From Lactuca virosa (taxonomy: Eukaryota; Streptophyta; Magnoliopsida; Asterales; Asteraceae), in NCBI GenBank assembly GCA_928212115.1, contig CAKMRJ010005745.1:224185998-224249997 (forward strand): a stretch of DNA of 64,000 bases, in the 5' to 3' direction. Position 1 is the stretch's first letter. The number at the start of each line of letters is the position of its first letter. This document shows positions 45,284 through 56,150 of the stretch, piece after piece. The notes under the pieces were generated by a model that was given only the letters and a program-made list of their open reading frames with translations, did no database searches and had not been told where the DNA came from. Made by a program: the position numbers and the translations under genes.

Positions 45284-45776
45284 TGTAACACTCGGTTTCA
45301 AATCGCTTCATTATTCAGGATCATAACCCGATCATCTGTTATCATAAGGCTTCGGGCCTTGGGGGAAGAGAGAATCAGCTCTTTTTAGATGTGAGTATTA
45401 TAGATTAAGTGATCCGAGTGTTCGATTGTGTTTCGTAGCCCAAGGGTATAATCTTAATTTGGTTGTTCGGGACTTTACGGAATTTTGGGTTTTGTTCGGA
45501 AGTTCTTTAGGAGAAGGTGAGTTGCTAGAAGTGAGTGGTTTCTCGTCACCTTTCCTTGGATATAAAGAACGTCGAAAACGGACTTAGAATGAAGGAGTTA
45601 TGGCCAAATGAAGTTTAAGTGTTTTGGAGCTTGGTCGAGTACGCAGGGCGTACTCACCAAGTACGCAGGGCGTAGTGGCTGGTCTGATCGTGGGTGGCAC
45701 ATGAGTACGTGGGGCATACTAAGGGGTATGCGGGGCATACTCCCTTCAGCTAGAAACCCTCATTTTTTAGGGTTTT
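45284..45776 (+). mobile_element. Gypsy-type LTR, left part (split by the Tekay insertion)
   Basis: It starts TGTAACACTCGG. It carries GTACGC/GCGTAC dyads at about 45638-45745 and stops at the Tekay element. The sequence continues at 54879. Its second half, together with this part, has the same layout as the solo LTR at 35211. Confidence 0.65.
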
Positions 45777-47631
45777 TGTAACATCCATAAAATTCATGAA
45801 AATTTTAAACTTTTAAAACCAATCCTCAAATCATCATTGTTTACAATATATTTTTCAAAACATGTTTAATATCAGAGTTTTCCCAAAACCATAAATCAAA
45901 CACGAGGAGGTACACGATCACGCCTTCGCCTTCCCGCGGTCATCTGAGGTACCTCAAGCATAACCCAAAAATGTAAGCCTGAAGCTTAGTGAGTTTCCCC
46001 CAAAGTACCAACGCAACACATAATCATAATAATAACAGCAAACAACATGCATACAGAGCCTTCAGTCTGAATGGAATGCCCCACCGGCGTACAGTCTATC
46101 TGGTACGCTCACAAAACCTTCAGCATGACTGGTACACCTCACCAGGCCTTCATCCTATCTGGAACATTTTCCGGGCCTTCTGCCTGACTGGTATGCCCCA
46201 CTTGCCTACAGTCTATCCGGGACGCCCTGGGTCTCTTGGCTTAGAGCACATAGCAGGATCGTCTCAACCCAACATACCATCACATATCAACATATACCAT
46301 ATCAACCCTAGCTAGCATGTACATACAGTCATACAGATCTAACAAATTACTAAGCATAGCACCATCCTATATATCAGGATCCAGATCTAACAAATCAATA
46401 CATCATACAAGCATGTGATAAACCATGATAACAATCCAAAGGGGCCATCCTTGGTGCCTTCGACCCAAAAGTGCAGTGAGGAAAACTCACCTTGTAAACT
46501 GAACAGAACTGATGATGTCCGACTTCGAATCTCAGCTCTCTAACCGATACCTATTTCCACCAAGTGACCAATTTCATCAAAATCCCAAAATACCCTCATG
46601 GTCAAAGTCAAAGTCAACTGGTCAAACCCACTAAGTCAACTGAGTCAACCCAGCCGATTCAACTCAACCGAGTCAACTCAAGAAGGCTGACCCATGTGAG
46701 TATGCGGGGCTTACTCCGGAGGTACACTTAGCATACGTGAAGCCTCGTAGAAGACCACCATCAGGGTGGTTGACCGAGTACGCGGGACGTACTCCCATGT
46801 ATGCGGCAGTACCCTCGCGGCCTCCAAACTCTATTTAGTGCTTAATGGCTTAAGCACTTAAGCCTATATTTCAGATCCAGGACCAAAACACACCTTAGAG
46901 TCATAAAGTTTCCAACTTTATCACTTTACACTCCTAATAATAGCTTAACACAAGGTCTTAATCCATTAAGACCTCATACAAGATGCATGGAGCAAATCTA
47001 AACAAAGGGACTTCATTTCTATGGCTAAGGACCCTTCCTAGTGTCTGAAAGTACAGCTCAAAAAGACAAGAACAGACCATGCATAATATGGGACCTTTGG
47101 GACAAGAAAAGCAACATAAAACACCCAAAAAAGGGATCTAAAAACCAAGACATCAAGGTATGGACTTTATACCTTCTGGAGCTTCTCAAGAAGGCAAAGA
47201 TCCTAGATCACAAGCTTGCTTCCACTTCAAGGCTCCTTAAAGCAACTTCTTCCTCCTTCAACACATCAATAACACACTCTTGAGATCAAAACAAACACTA
47301 AGAGGGCTAGGGTTTGCAAAAAAAATGTCTCAAAGGATGTGGAGGCTGAAAAGGTGAGGGAAGATGAGATATAGTACCACCCAAACCCTAAAGTTAGGGT
47401 TTTCCTCCTGAAGCTAGTACGCCCCACGTACATAAGTGTACGCCCAACGTACTAGGGTGTGCCCTAGTACGCTCAACGTACACACATGTACGCATGGCGT
47501 GCTCCTCCTGCCATATTTACAAAATTGCCACTAGGGCTTCAAAGCATAACTTCATGGACTTGGGGACCAAAATGACATGAAATAGAATTATAGGGATGAA
47601 TTTAGAAGCACCTGAGCATCCGGATGTTATA
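45777..47631 (-). repeat. 3' LTR of the Tekay element
   Basis: It starts TGTAACATCCATAAAATTCA on the plus strand and ends GGATGTTATA. It contains dyads at 47416-47500 and 46700-46790 and a minisatellite at 46056-46230. Confidence 0.9.
46056..46230. repeat. Minisatellite inside the Tekay LTR
   Basis: About five copies of GCCTTCAGYCTGAMTGGTAC followed by GCYCCACC-type linkers, period about 30-33 bp. The equivalent array in the other LTR is at 53335-53510. Confidence 0.85.
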
Positions 47632-47645
47632 ATTCTCCCCCACTT
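47632..47645 (-). other. Polypurine tract of the Tekay element
   Basis: On the minus strand AAGTGGGGGAGAAT directly precedes the 3' LTR. Confidence 0.7.
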
Positions 47646-47648
47646 GAA

Positions 47649-47891
47649 CTAGACTTCGTCCTCGAAGTCTGCCATAGTGAACAACTCTGGATACTGTTCC
47701 CGCAACTCTGACTTCGGCTCCCAAGTCCACTCGGAGCCTCTTCGATGTTGCCATTGTATCTTTACCAAAGGTACCTCCTTGTTGAGCAAGACCTTCATCC
47801 TTCTTTTTAGAATAGCCATCGGCTTGTCAACATAGTTCAGACGCTCATCGACCTGAATATCATCCAAGGAAACCACTGTATCCTCGTCCAA
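47649..47891 (-). pseudogene. Tekay integrase C-terminus with chromodomain
   Basis: It encodes DDIQVDERLNYVDKPMAILK and KIQWQHRRGSEWTWEPKSEL, then REQYPELF. This is the chromodomain-like tail of chromoviral integrases, which directs insertion to marked chromatin (family knowledge). It is cut off from the integrase core by stops upstream. Confidence 0.85.
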
Positions 47892-47936
47892 TACGCACTT
47901 TCGCAGCTGCGAAACATGGACGAGGATGCATCCTCG

Positions 47937-48955
47937 TCAATCCTGGCAATCACCCGAAAAAGGCCCAATATAACGGTGACCCAACTTCCTCCTCTTCCTG
48001 AAGCGTATCACACCTTTCGAAGGTGAGATCTTCAGTAATACCATGTCGTCGACCTGAAACTCCAACTCGGATTGGCGTCGGTCTGCATAGCTCTTCTGCC
48101 GACTCTGAGCAGTCTGCAATCTCTGCCTGATTTGTTGAATGAGCTCTGTGGTCTGAAGGACCACTTCAGTGCGCCCTATAACCCTGTGACCAACCTAGCC
48201 CCAAAAAAACTGGGGTACGACATCTCCGCCCATACAAGAGCTCGAAAGGCGGAGCACCAATGTTGGAGTAATAACTGTTGTTGTAGGAAAACTCCACAAG
48301 AGGCAGATAGGAATCCTAGATCCCACTGAAATCGATAACACAGGCCCGCAACATATCCTCAAGGGTCAGTATCGTCCGCTCACTCTAGCCGTCGGTCTGC
48401 AGATGATAAGCAGTGTTGAAGTGCAACCTCATGTCCAGTTCCTCATGAAACCTCTGCCAAAAAACAGGGGTTGAACCGAACATCACGATCTGAAACAATG
48501 GAGACCAGAACCCCATGGCGAGCAACGATCTCGCGAACATACACATCGGCCAACTTCTCAGCCGAGGAACTCTCCTGAATGGCCAAAAAGTGAGCGCTCT
48601 TAGTCAATCGATCCACGATGACCCAAATAGCATCAAAACCCTTTGCCTTCTTCGGCAACTTGGTGATAAAATCCATCAAAATCTACTCCCATTTCCACAT
48701 CGGAACCTCCAGAGGCTGCAGCTTGCCATGTGGCCTCTAATGCTCAGCCTTGACCATCCTGCAGGTCATGTATCTCTCAACATACCAGACTATCTCTCTC
48801 TTCATACACGGACACCAATAGCTCAATCTCAAATCCCGATACATCTTGGTGGCCCCCGGATGAATAGAAAACCGAGACTTATGAGCCTCATCTAACACAA
48901 TTTGTCTGACCCCACCAGACATCGGAACCCAGAATCGACCACATCGGGTCAACAA
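47937..48955 (-). pseudogene. Tekay integrase, broken
   Basis: 48955-48737 holds the zinc-binding region (HKSRFSIHPGATKMYRDL, then CMTC-like YMTCRMVKAEH). 48679-48443 holds the core (MDFITKLPKKAKGFDAIWVI, DRLTKSAHF, SDRDVRF). 48164-47937 holds the C-terminal region (KSYADRRQSELEFQVDDMVL). Stops and frame changes divide the three parts. Confidence 0.85.
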
Positions 48956-49099
48956 CCCATGACTATCCGTGAAAAATCTGTCAATCTCACCTCTGGTCCT
49001 CCCCTTTCTTCCAGTTTCTTTACCCGAACTCCCTCAGCCTGAGCCTCCCTGATCAAACCCAAAGCGAAGAATCTACCGATATCCTCATGCATGTCACCC

Positions 49100-50630
49100 T
49101 ATCTGAAAACCCTTCCGGCTTGTGGGTCAATGCATCCGCTACCACGCTCGATTTACTCGGATGGTAAAGGATCTCGTAGTCATAATCGTTGACTACGTCC
49201 AGCCACCTGCGCTACCTAATGTTCAGGTTCAGCTGATCCATAATACGTCTCAAACTCTTGTGATCTATGTAGATAGTACAACGTACCCCGTAAAGATAGT
49301 GTCTCCAAATATTGAGGGAAAAAACCGCTGCCCCCAACTCCAGGTCACGAGTGGGATATCGCGTCTCGTGCGGCTTCAACTGTCGCGAAGCATAAGCAAT
49401 CACCCTTCCTCTCTGCATGAGGACTGCCCCCAAACTAGTGATGGAAGCATCACAGAATACCACGAAATCTTCAATTCCCTCCGGGAGGGTCAATACCAGG
49501 GCCTCGCATAACCTCTGCCGAAGGGTCTCAAATGTCGACTGCTGCTAAGGGGCCCATCAGAAATCCACTCCCTTCTTCTTCAGACGAGGGAGGGGTACCA
49601 CAATCTTGGAGAAATCCTGAATGAATCTCCGATAGTGTCCTACCAAACCCAAGAAGCTCCTGATATCCGAAGGAGACTTCGGCACCTCCTATTGCATCAC
49701 GGCCTCGATCTTGTCCGGATCGACCAAAATCCCATCTTGGTTAATGAGGTGCCCAAGGAACTAGACCTATCGTAACCAGAACTCACACTTCGAGAACTTG
49801 GCATAAAGTCGTTCTCGCCTCAAAACTCCCAGAACGCGAAGATGCACCTCATGCTGCTCTTTGGTATTGGAATACACCAGGATATCATCAATAAACACAA
49901 TGAAAGAACGATCGAGCATCAGTATGCATACCCGATTCATCAAATCCATAAACACCTCAGGCGCATTGGTGAGCCCAAATGGCATCACCACGAACTCGTA
50001 ATGCCCATAACGAGTTCAGAACGCGGTCTTCTCGACGTCCTCCTCTCTCACTCTAACCTGATGATACCCGGACTACAGATCTATACTGGAGAACCAATAA
50101 GCACCCTACAACTGATCGAAGAGGTCATCAATCCGTGGAAGGGGATAATGGTTCTTCAGCGTTAACTTGTTCAACTCCAGGTAATCAATGCACATCCGGT
50201 GTGAACCATCCTTGTTCTTGACGGACAATATCGACGCTCCCCACGGAGAACTATTCGGTCTGATGAACTGCCTGCCTAGCAGCTCCTGCAGAAGAGATGG
50301 CAACTCCTGCATCTCAGGAGGTGCCAACCTGTACGACACCTTGGCAATCGGGGCCGCACCTGGCACAAGGTCAATCCTGAACTCGACCTGCCTCTCGGGA
50401 GGCACACCGGGTAACTCCTCTGGAAACACATCTGCAAACTCCCTGACAATTGGGACCTCTAAAACTGAAATCTGATCCCCAACACGTGTATCCACCACAT
50501 AAGCCATGTAGCCCGCACACCCGTGCTGAATATACTGACGAGCCCTGGCCGCTGAACAAAACCCTGAACCCATCCCGGTGCCATCTCCAAATATAACTAG
50601 TTCTCCCCCACTTGGGGTTCGAACTACCAC
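49100..50630 (-). pseudogene. Tekay reverse transcriptase and RNase H, broken
   Basis: 50630-50106 has the RT N-terminal part (DVFPEELPGVPPER, SPWGASILSVKNKDG, CIDYLELNKLT). 49991-49767 has the catalytic FIDDILVYS block after MPFGLTNAPEVFMDLMNRV. 49493-49212 has the RNase H region (DASITSLGAVLMQ, YASRQLKPHE, RDLELGAAVFSL). In-frame stops separate these parts at about 50105, 49766 and 49211. Confidence 0.88.
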
Positions 50631-50921
50631 TCACTGGCCTTCATAATCAATCATGGCACCAAACTGGCTCAACCAATACATACCGACAATCACGCAAACA
50701 TCCCCCATGGGAATAGGGATCAGATTGATCGGATAAGGCACCCCGAAGATCTCCAATACACAACCCTGATACACTAATGACGCAGAAACCCCATGTTCGT
50801 TGGCGATAGAAACCCGCAATGGACACTCTAACTCCCCAATAAGCATACCAAACTCTCTACTGAACGATCGAGGTACAAAGGACCGACTCGCACCCGAGTC
50901 AAACAACACAAGAACATGCAA
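50631..50921 (-). pseudogene. Tekay aspartic protease
   Basis: The frame contains the active-site motif LFDSGASRSFV and the downstream IVGMYWLSQFGAMIDYE (usual family motif GMDWL, here GMYWL). It ends where the RT frame begins. The normal start of this domain (GTFLVNS) is separated from gag by an intron-like insert. Confidence 0.85.
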
Positions 50922-50941
50922 AGAGTTTACTAGGAATGTAC

Positions 50942-50949
50942 CTTACAAA

Positions 50950-50987
<38 letters not shown>

Positions 50988-51031
50988 CATAACAAAAAAC
51001 ATAATCAACAAGATAATGGATAGAAACATAC
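50942..51031 (-). other. Intron-like 90-bp insert between gag and protease
   Basis: On the minus strand the coding sequence reads DVVT-G up to 51032 and resumes exactly in frame with GTFLVNS from 50941. The 90 bp between start GTATGTTTC and end TTTGTAAG, and contain a (TA)n run and in-frame stops. The ends obey GT-AG, and removal restores the joint. It may be a true intron, or a repeat insertion that happens to fit. Confidence 0.5.
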
Positions 51032-51039
51032 CAGTCACA

Positions 51040-52063
51040 ACATCTGGAGCTGCCCTGGCCTCCTCCGCGGTGAGCTGGAAAGCGCGACCTCGAGGCCTCG
51101 GGGGCTCAACCCTCCCCGAACGTACATCGGTGATCCTCAAAGTAGTTAGTGTCGGGGTCTACGCTGGCTTGATGGCGAGCAATGGACAGTTGACCTTCAC
51201 ATGGCCAATCTGATCAAAATGATAGCAAATCCTAGAACTCGGAGCTGGGGCCGGCTGACGACAATCCCTCGCATAATGCCCCTCCATGCCACATTTGTGG
51301 CACACACCTCCTGATCGACAGGCCCCCTCATGAACCTTGCCTCACTTCCCACAAGTGCGTCCCCTCTGCCCTCATGAATCTTGAACCGCTTCGGTGTTGG
51401 CTGCGACTGCGCCAGGGCCGGTCTCTGCTCCCTTGTTTGCAGCTCTATCTCAATCTCACGCCGTCGGGCGGCCTCCTACATCTCCAACAAAGTATCATAA
51501 CGATGGGTGAAAACAAATTTCCTCGTATCCGTCTTGAGCATGCTCAAGTAACGGGTCATCTGAGCCTGCTTAGAAGCAAACTCAAGGCAAAACATGGCCC
51601 TCTATGTGAACATCCTGGTGATCTCCATCACCGACTCAGTCCCCTACCTCATGTCCAAAAACTCCTGGGCCAATCTCTCACGCTCCACCCGAGGCACATA
51701 CCTAGTACAGAACATCTCCACGAACTGCTCCCAAGACACGACAACCCTCTTCTCAGTAGAATATGATCTTGTAACAAGTCTCCACCAACCCTTTGCTCCG
51801 GACCTTAGAAGGTTCAGAACACACCTGACCTTCTGGTCAGCTGGGCAAGAGCATGTGAAAAAGCATCCCTCAACATCAGATATCCACCTCATAGCTATGA
51901 TCAGGTCCTGAACTCCATCAAAAGTAGGGGGCTTCGTATTGTCGAAGTCCCGATACTGAAAAACCCGTCCAACACCAACCCCTGCAATCGCGACAGTTGC
52001 GGAGGCTGCAGCAGCAACAGTCTTCGCAATGGCTGCATATCTATCATCAAAGAACTCCATCAT
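51040..52063 (-). pseudogene. Tekay gag with zinc knuckles, broken
   Basis: The 52063-51644 frame encodes the capsid-like region (NTKPPTFDGVQDLI, GWWRLVTRSY, FVEMFCTRYVP). Downstream on the minus strand, 51320-51200 carries CHKCGMEGHYARDC followed by a second, weaker knuckle. 51140-51040 carries GRAFQLTAEEARAAPDVVTG. Stops or frame changes lie between these parts. Confidence 0.82.
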
Positions 52064-53042
52064 CCCGGTCTTGATAGAACCAAAACGCTCTGATATCTGC
52101 CCCTAGACAATAGTCACAACCTCCTCATGGATAATCTCCCTGATACAGTCCTCTGTCACTGATGGCCCACCCTGGCTGCCAACTCCTGATCCTGACACGG
52201 ATCCTGTCTCGAAACTTCGCGTCACCACCATACTGAAAATAAACCATGAATACATTAAACCAAACACTTATCATACCGGGGAACCAACTCCCAACAATCC
52301 CTCGGGGTTATGACTTCCCTGACACGCGTACGAATCTTGTGCTTTCAATAGTATGGGCTAATACTACCTTCCACACCTACCCGTATTTGTCTCATAGTAT
52401 CATCTCAACAACCCTAATAATACACTGCATACTGTCATACATATGCGCTCCATCCTCACTTCCTAGAGGAACACTAAACATAACGTAACTGGTTGGCTGA
52501 ACCCACACAAGTCACTCTACCACTAATTTCCACACGACCCTCCATTGGTGCCGGATAACTATCGCATGAATACAATCACATTCCGCACAGCTTAAACAAT
52601 TTTAGACTAAAAGATTTGATCCTATAACGGTTGGACTCAGACAAGAGCTGCGCATCAGTACCAAATCCCTTTCCTAAGATCATTTAAACCATGTAGCATG
52701 CGACTTATCGTATTCACACAATAGCCAGTTGACATGCAAAAGAGTCATACAATAATAAATCAAGGATTCTATAATAGATAAGGCATCATATATCAGGAAA
52801 TTCTATCATATAGTTCCTGAAGATCCCTATCCTATTACTAGCATGTTGTTCTAACATATCATAACATAATCTCAATTCACTGTGTGGTAATTTGGGGTCT
52901 ACTTATTGGCTCCGACCGATCGTGCACATCGCATCCTCCTTGATTATTTTGAAAACCATTGGAAAATTGTTTTTAATAATCTTTTTCCTTAGTTTGAGAC
53001 TAGATTCAAATGAGTGTTCCTCCAATTCACTCAAACCAGAAT

Positions 53043-53052
53043 TCTGATACCA
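53043..53052 (-). other. tRNA-Met primer binding site of the Tekay element
   Basis: On the minus strand TGGTATCAGA lies 3 bp after the 5' LTR. It is complementary to the 3' end of initiator tRNA-Met. Confidence 0.85.
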
Positions 53053-53055
53053 ACT

Positions 53056-54878
53056 TGTAACATCCATAAAATTCATGAAAAATTTAAACTTTTAAAACCA
53101 ATCCATAAATCATCATTGTTTACAATATAGTTTTCAAAACATGTTTAATATCAGAGTTTTCCCAAAACCATAAATCAAACATGATGAGGTATACGATCAC
53201 GCCTTCGCCTTCCCGTGGTCATCTGAGGTACCTGACACATAACCCAAAACTATAAGCCTGAAACATAGTGAGTTTCCCCCAAAGTACCAACACAACACAT
53301 AATCATAAAAATAACGGCAAACAACATGCATACAGAGCCTTCAATCTGAATGGAGCGTCCCACCGACCTATAATATATCTGGTACGCTCACAGAACCTTC
53401 AGCATGACTGGTACGCCTCACCGGGCCTTCAGCCTATCTGGAACGTTCTCCAGGCCTTCAACCTGATTGGTACGCCCCAATGATCTACAGTCTATCCAGG
53501 ACTCCCTAGGTCTCTTTACCTAGAGCACATAGCAGGACCGCCTCAACCCAACCTACCATCACATATCAATATATACAATATCAACCCTAGCTAGCATATA
53601 CAGACAATCATACAAATCTAACAGATCACTAAGCATAACATCATCCTATATACCAGATACAGATGTAACAGATCACTACAACATACAATCATGCGATAAA
53701 CCTGGATAACAATCCAAAGGGGCCGACCTTGGTGCCTTTGACCGAAAAGTGCAGTGAGGAAAACTCACCTACAAACTAAACATAACTATAAGGTCAGACT
53801 CCGAATCTCAGCTCTCTAACCGATACCTATTTTCACCAAGTGACCAATTTCATCAAAATCCCAAAATACCCTCAAGGTGAAACTTGGTCAAATTCAAAGT
53901 CAACTAGTCAAACCCACTAAGTCAACGGAGTCAACTCAACAAGGATGGCCCATGCGAGTACGTGGGGTGTACTCCAGAAGTACGCTTAGCATACGCGAAA
54001 CCTCGCAGAAGACCACCATCAGGGTGGTTGACCGAGTACGTGGGGCATACACTCACATCCTCCAAACTCCATTTAGTGCTTAATGGCTTAATCACTTAAG
54101 CCTATATTTCAGATCCAAGACCAAAACACACCCTAGAGTCATAAAGTTTCAACCTTTATCACTTTACACGCCTAAGAATAGCTTAACACAAGGTATTAAT
54201 CCATTAAGAACTCATACAAGATGCATGGAGCAAATCTAACCAAAGGGACTTCACTTTTATGGCTAAGGACCCTTCTTAGGGTCTGAAAGGACAGCTCAAA
54301 AAGACAAGAACAAACCACGCACAAGATGGGACCTTTAGGACAAGAAAAGCAACATAAAACACCCAAAAATGGGATCTAACAACCAAGACATCAAGGTATA
54401 GAATTTATACCTTCTAGAGCTTCTCAAGAAGGAAAAGATCCTAGATCCACAAGCTTACTTCCACTTCAAGGCTCCTCAAAGCATCTTCTTCCTCCTTCAA
54501 TACACCAAGAACACACTTTTGAGCGCAAAACACACACTAAGAGGGCTTGGGTTTGGAAAAACGTCTTAAAGGATGTGGAGGCTGAAAAGGTGAGGGAAGA
54601 TGAGACATAATGTTGCTTAAATACCACCCAAACCCTAAAATTAGGGTTTTCCTCCTGAAGCTAGTACGCCCCGCGTACATAAGTGTATGCCCAACGTACT
54701 AGGGCGCGTCCTAGTACGCTCAGCGTACACACATGTACGCATGGCGTACTTCTCCTACCATATTTATGAAATTGCCACTAGGGCTTGAAAGCATAACTTC
54801 TTGGACTTACGGACCAAAATGACATGAAATAGAATTATAGGGATAAATTTTGAAGTACCTGAGCATCAGGATGTTACC
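53056..54878 (-). repeat. 5' LTR of the Tekay element
   Basis: It is homologous to 45777-47631 with many substitutions and small indels. Dyads occur at 54660-54745 and 53955-54050, and the minisatellite at 53335-53510. Confidence 0.9.
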
Positions 54879-55586
54879 TTTTTACCCCTATTTAATCCTC
54901 TTTTGTTTTTTGAGACTCATCTCTTTTCTGCCTCCACACCTCCTAAACCTTAATCTCAACCCCTAGCCACCATCTTGGAGTTCTTAAGCTCTTGTGAAGG
55001 ATTTTGGAGTGTTCTTGAGCAATTTGAGGAGATTAAAGATTATTGAAGGATCGTCTTTGGGAGTGAGGCTTGTAGATCCATAATTTTCTCATCTTTTGCA
55101 ACCCATTGAAGGTAAAAAGCTCTCATCTTGGCATCTCTTTGGTTAGATTTTTCTTGGGGTGGTTTATGGCACATTTTGTTCACTTTGGTTTCCCTTTATG
55201 AGGTTGAGCTTGCCCCTAGAGTTTGGACACTAGATCTGGACGTTTTAGGTGTCCCAAATGCATAAAAATATAATCTTGATAGTTGATATCAACCCATGCA
55301 TGTGTATTAGCCTCTTTGTTGATGTGGTAAAGTAAGAACTTGGATTTGGGACCCATTGAGCCATGCAAAATCTCAAAGTTAACAACTTTATGGATTAAGG
55401 CATGTTTTGGAATTAGATATGGGCATTAGATGTTTTGGCTAAAGGGATTAATACATTTCCTAAGTTTGTTTTGGGTAGAGTGAGTACGCAGGGTGTACCT
55501 CCTAGTACGCAACACGTACTGAGCAGAGTTGTAGTACGATGAGCGTACCAACTGAGTATGTGGGGCGTACTCTGTTAGGGTCGAAA
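54879..55586 (+). mobile_element. Gypsy-type LTR, right part (truncated by the Copia insertion)
   Basis: This continues the LTR begun at 45284. The sequence on each side of the Tekay element joins as a T-rich/CTATTTAATCC promoter-like stretch followed by a leader with ATTTTGGAGTGTTCTTGAGC. Dyads occur again at 55484-55580. It is cut at 55587 by the Copia LTR. Confidence 0.65.
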
Positions 55587-55894
55587 TGTTGTAATAGTCG
55601 AAGTTTGTATTTTGGGTCTTCGAACATTTTTAAAATGTATTTTACTAGGGCATAATATTCGAAGCTTCATGTTTAGTCCTTAGTATATTTTTTGTACGCT
55701 TTTCTCTTCTATAAATAGGAGTGGTTACTAGTGTCTTAGTAACGAAGTCTTTACAGAATATTCATTGTACTCTGTAAAATTTGCAAAAGCGTAATAAAGC
55801 CAAACAGATCATATTTACATCGGTGTTCAAATCTTTCAATTCTACTTTGAATTTACTCTCTAATTCGTTCAATACTTGATTCATTGTCTCATCA
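55587..55894 (+). repeat. Copia 5' LTR
   Basis: It starts TGTTGTAATAG and ends TCTCATCA. It contains TATAAATA (55710-55717) and AATAAA (55793-55798), marking the U3/R boundary and the polyadenylation signal. Confidence 0.85.
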
Positions 55895-55896
55895 AT

Positions 55897-55908
55897 TGGT
55901 ATCAGAGC
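55897..55908 (+). other. tRNA-Met primer binding site of the Copia element
   Basis: TGGTATCAGAGC, two bases after the LTR end, is complementary to initiator tRNA-Met. Confidence 0.9.
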
Positions 55909-56150
55909 AGGAATAATATCTCTGATCTGATTTTCACTTTGTTCAAAAGGTTTTTGAGTCAACTTTTTGATTCAAAAGTTTCCGCACTTTTTGAAAGTGA
56001 AAAATTGTTTAGATCTAAGTATGTGATTCGATTATGCACTTAATTCATTGAATCGAGTGTTCTAAGAGTGATTGTGATTTGAATCATACAGTTTTTTGTC
56101 AAATTCTCAAAGTTTCTTCAAAAATTCTCAAGGATCTATTCCGTACAACA

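Larger units (their letters stand above)
45777..54878 (-). mobile_element. Gypsy retrotransposon, Tekay/Del chromovirus, complete but mutated
   Basis: Two LTRs in direct orientation (45777-47631 and 53056-54878) bracket an internal region read on the minus strand in the order PBS, gag, protease, RT, RNase H, integrase and chromodomain, then a polypurine tract. Both LTRs have TGTAACATCC/GGATGTTAYA ends. The flanks are GTTTT on the left and TTTTT on the right (near-match 5-bp duplication). Stops interrupt nearly every domain, and the two LTRs differ at many sites, so it is old and not autonomous. It sits inside another LTR. Confidence 0.9.
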
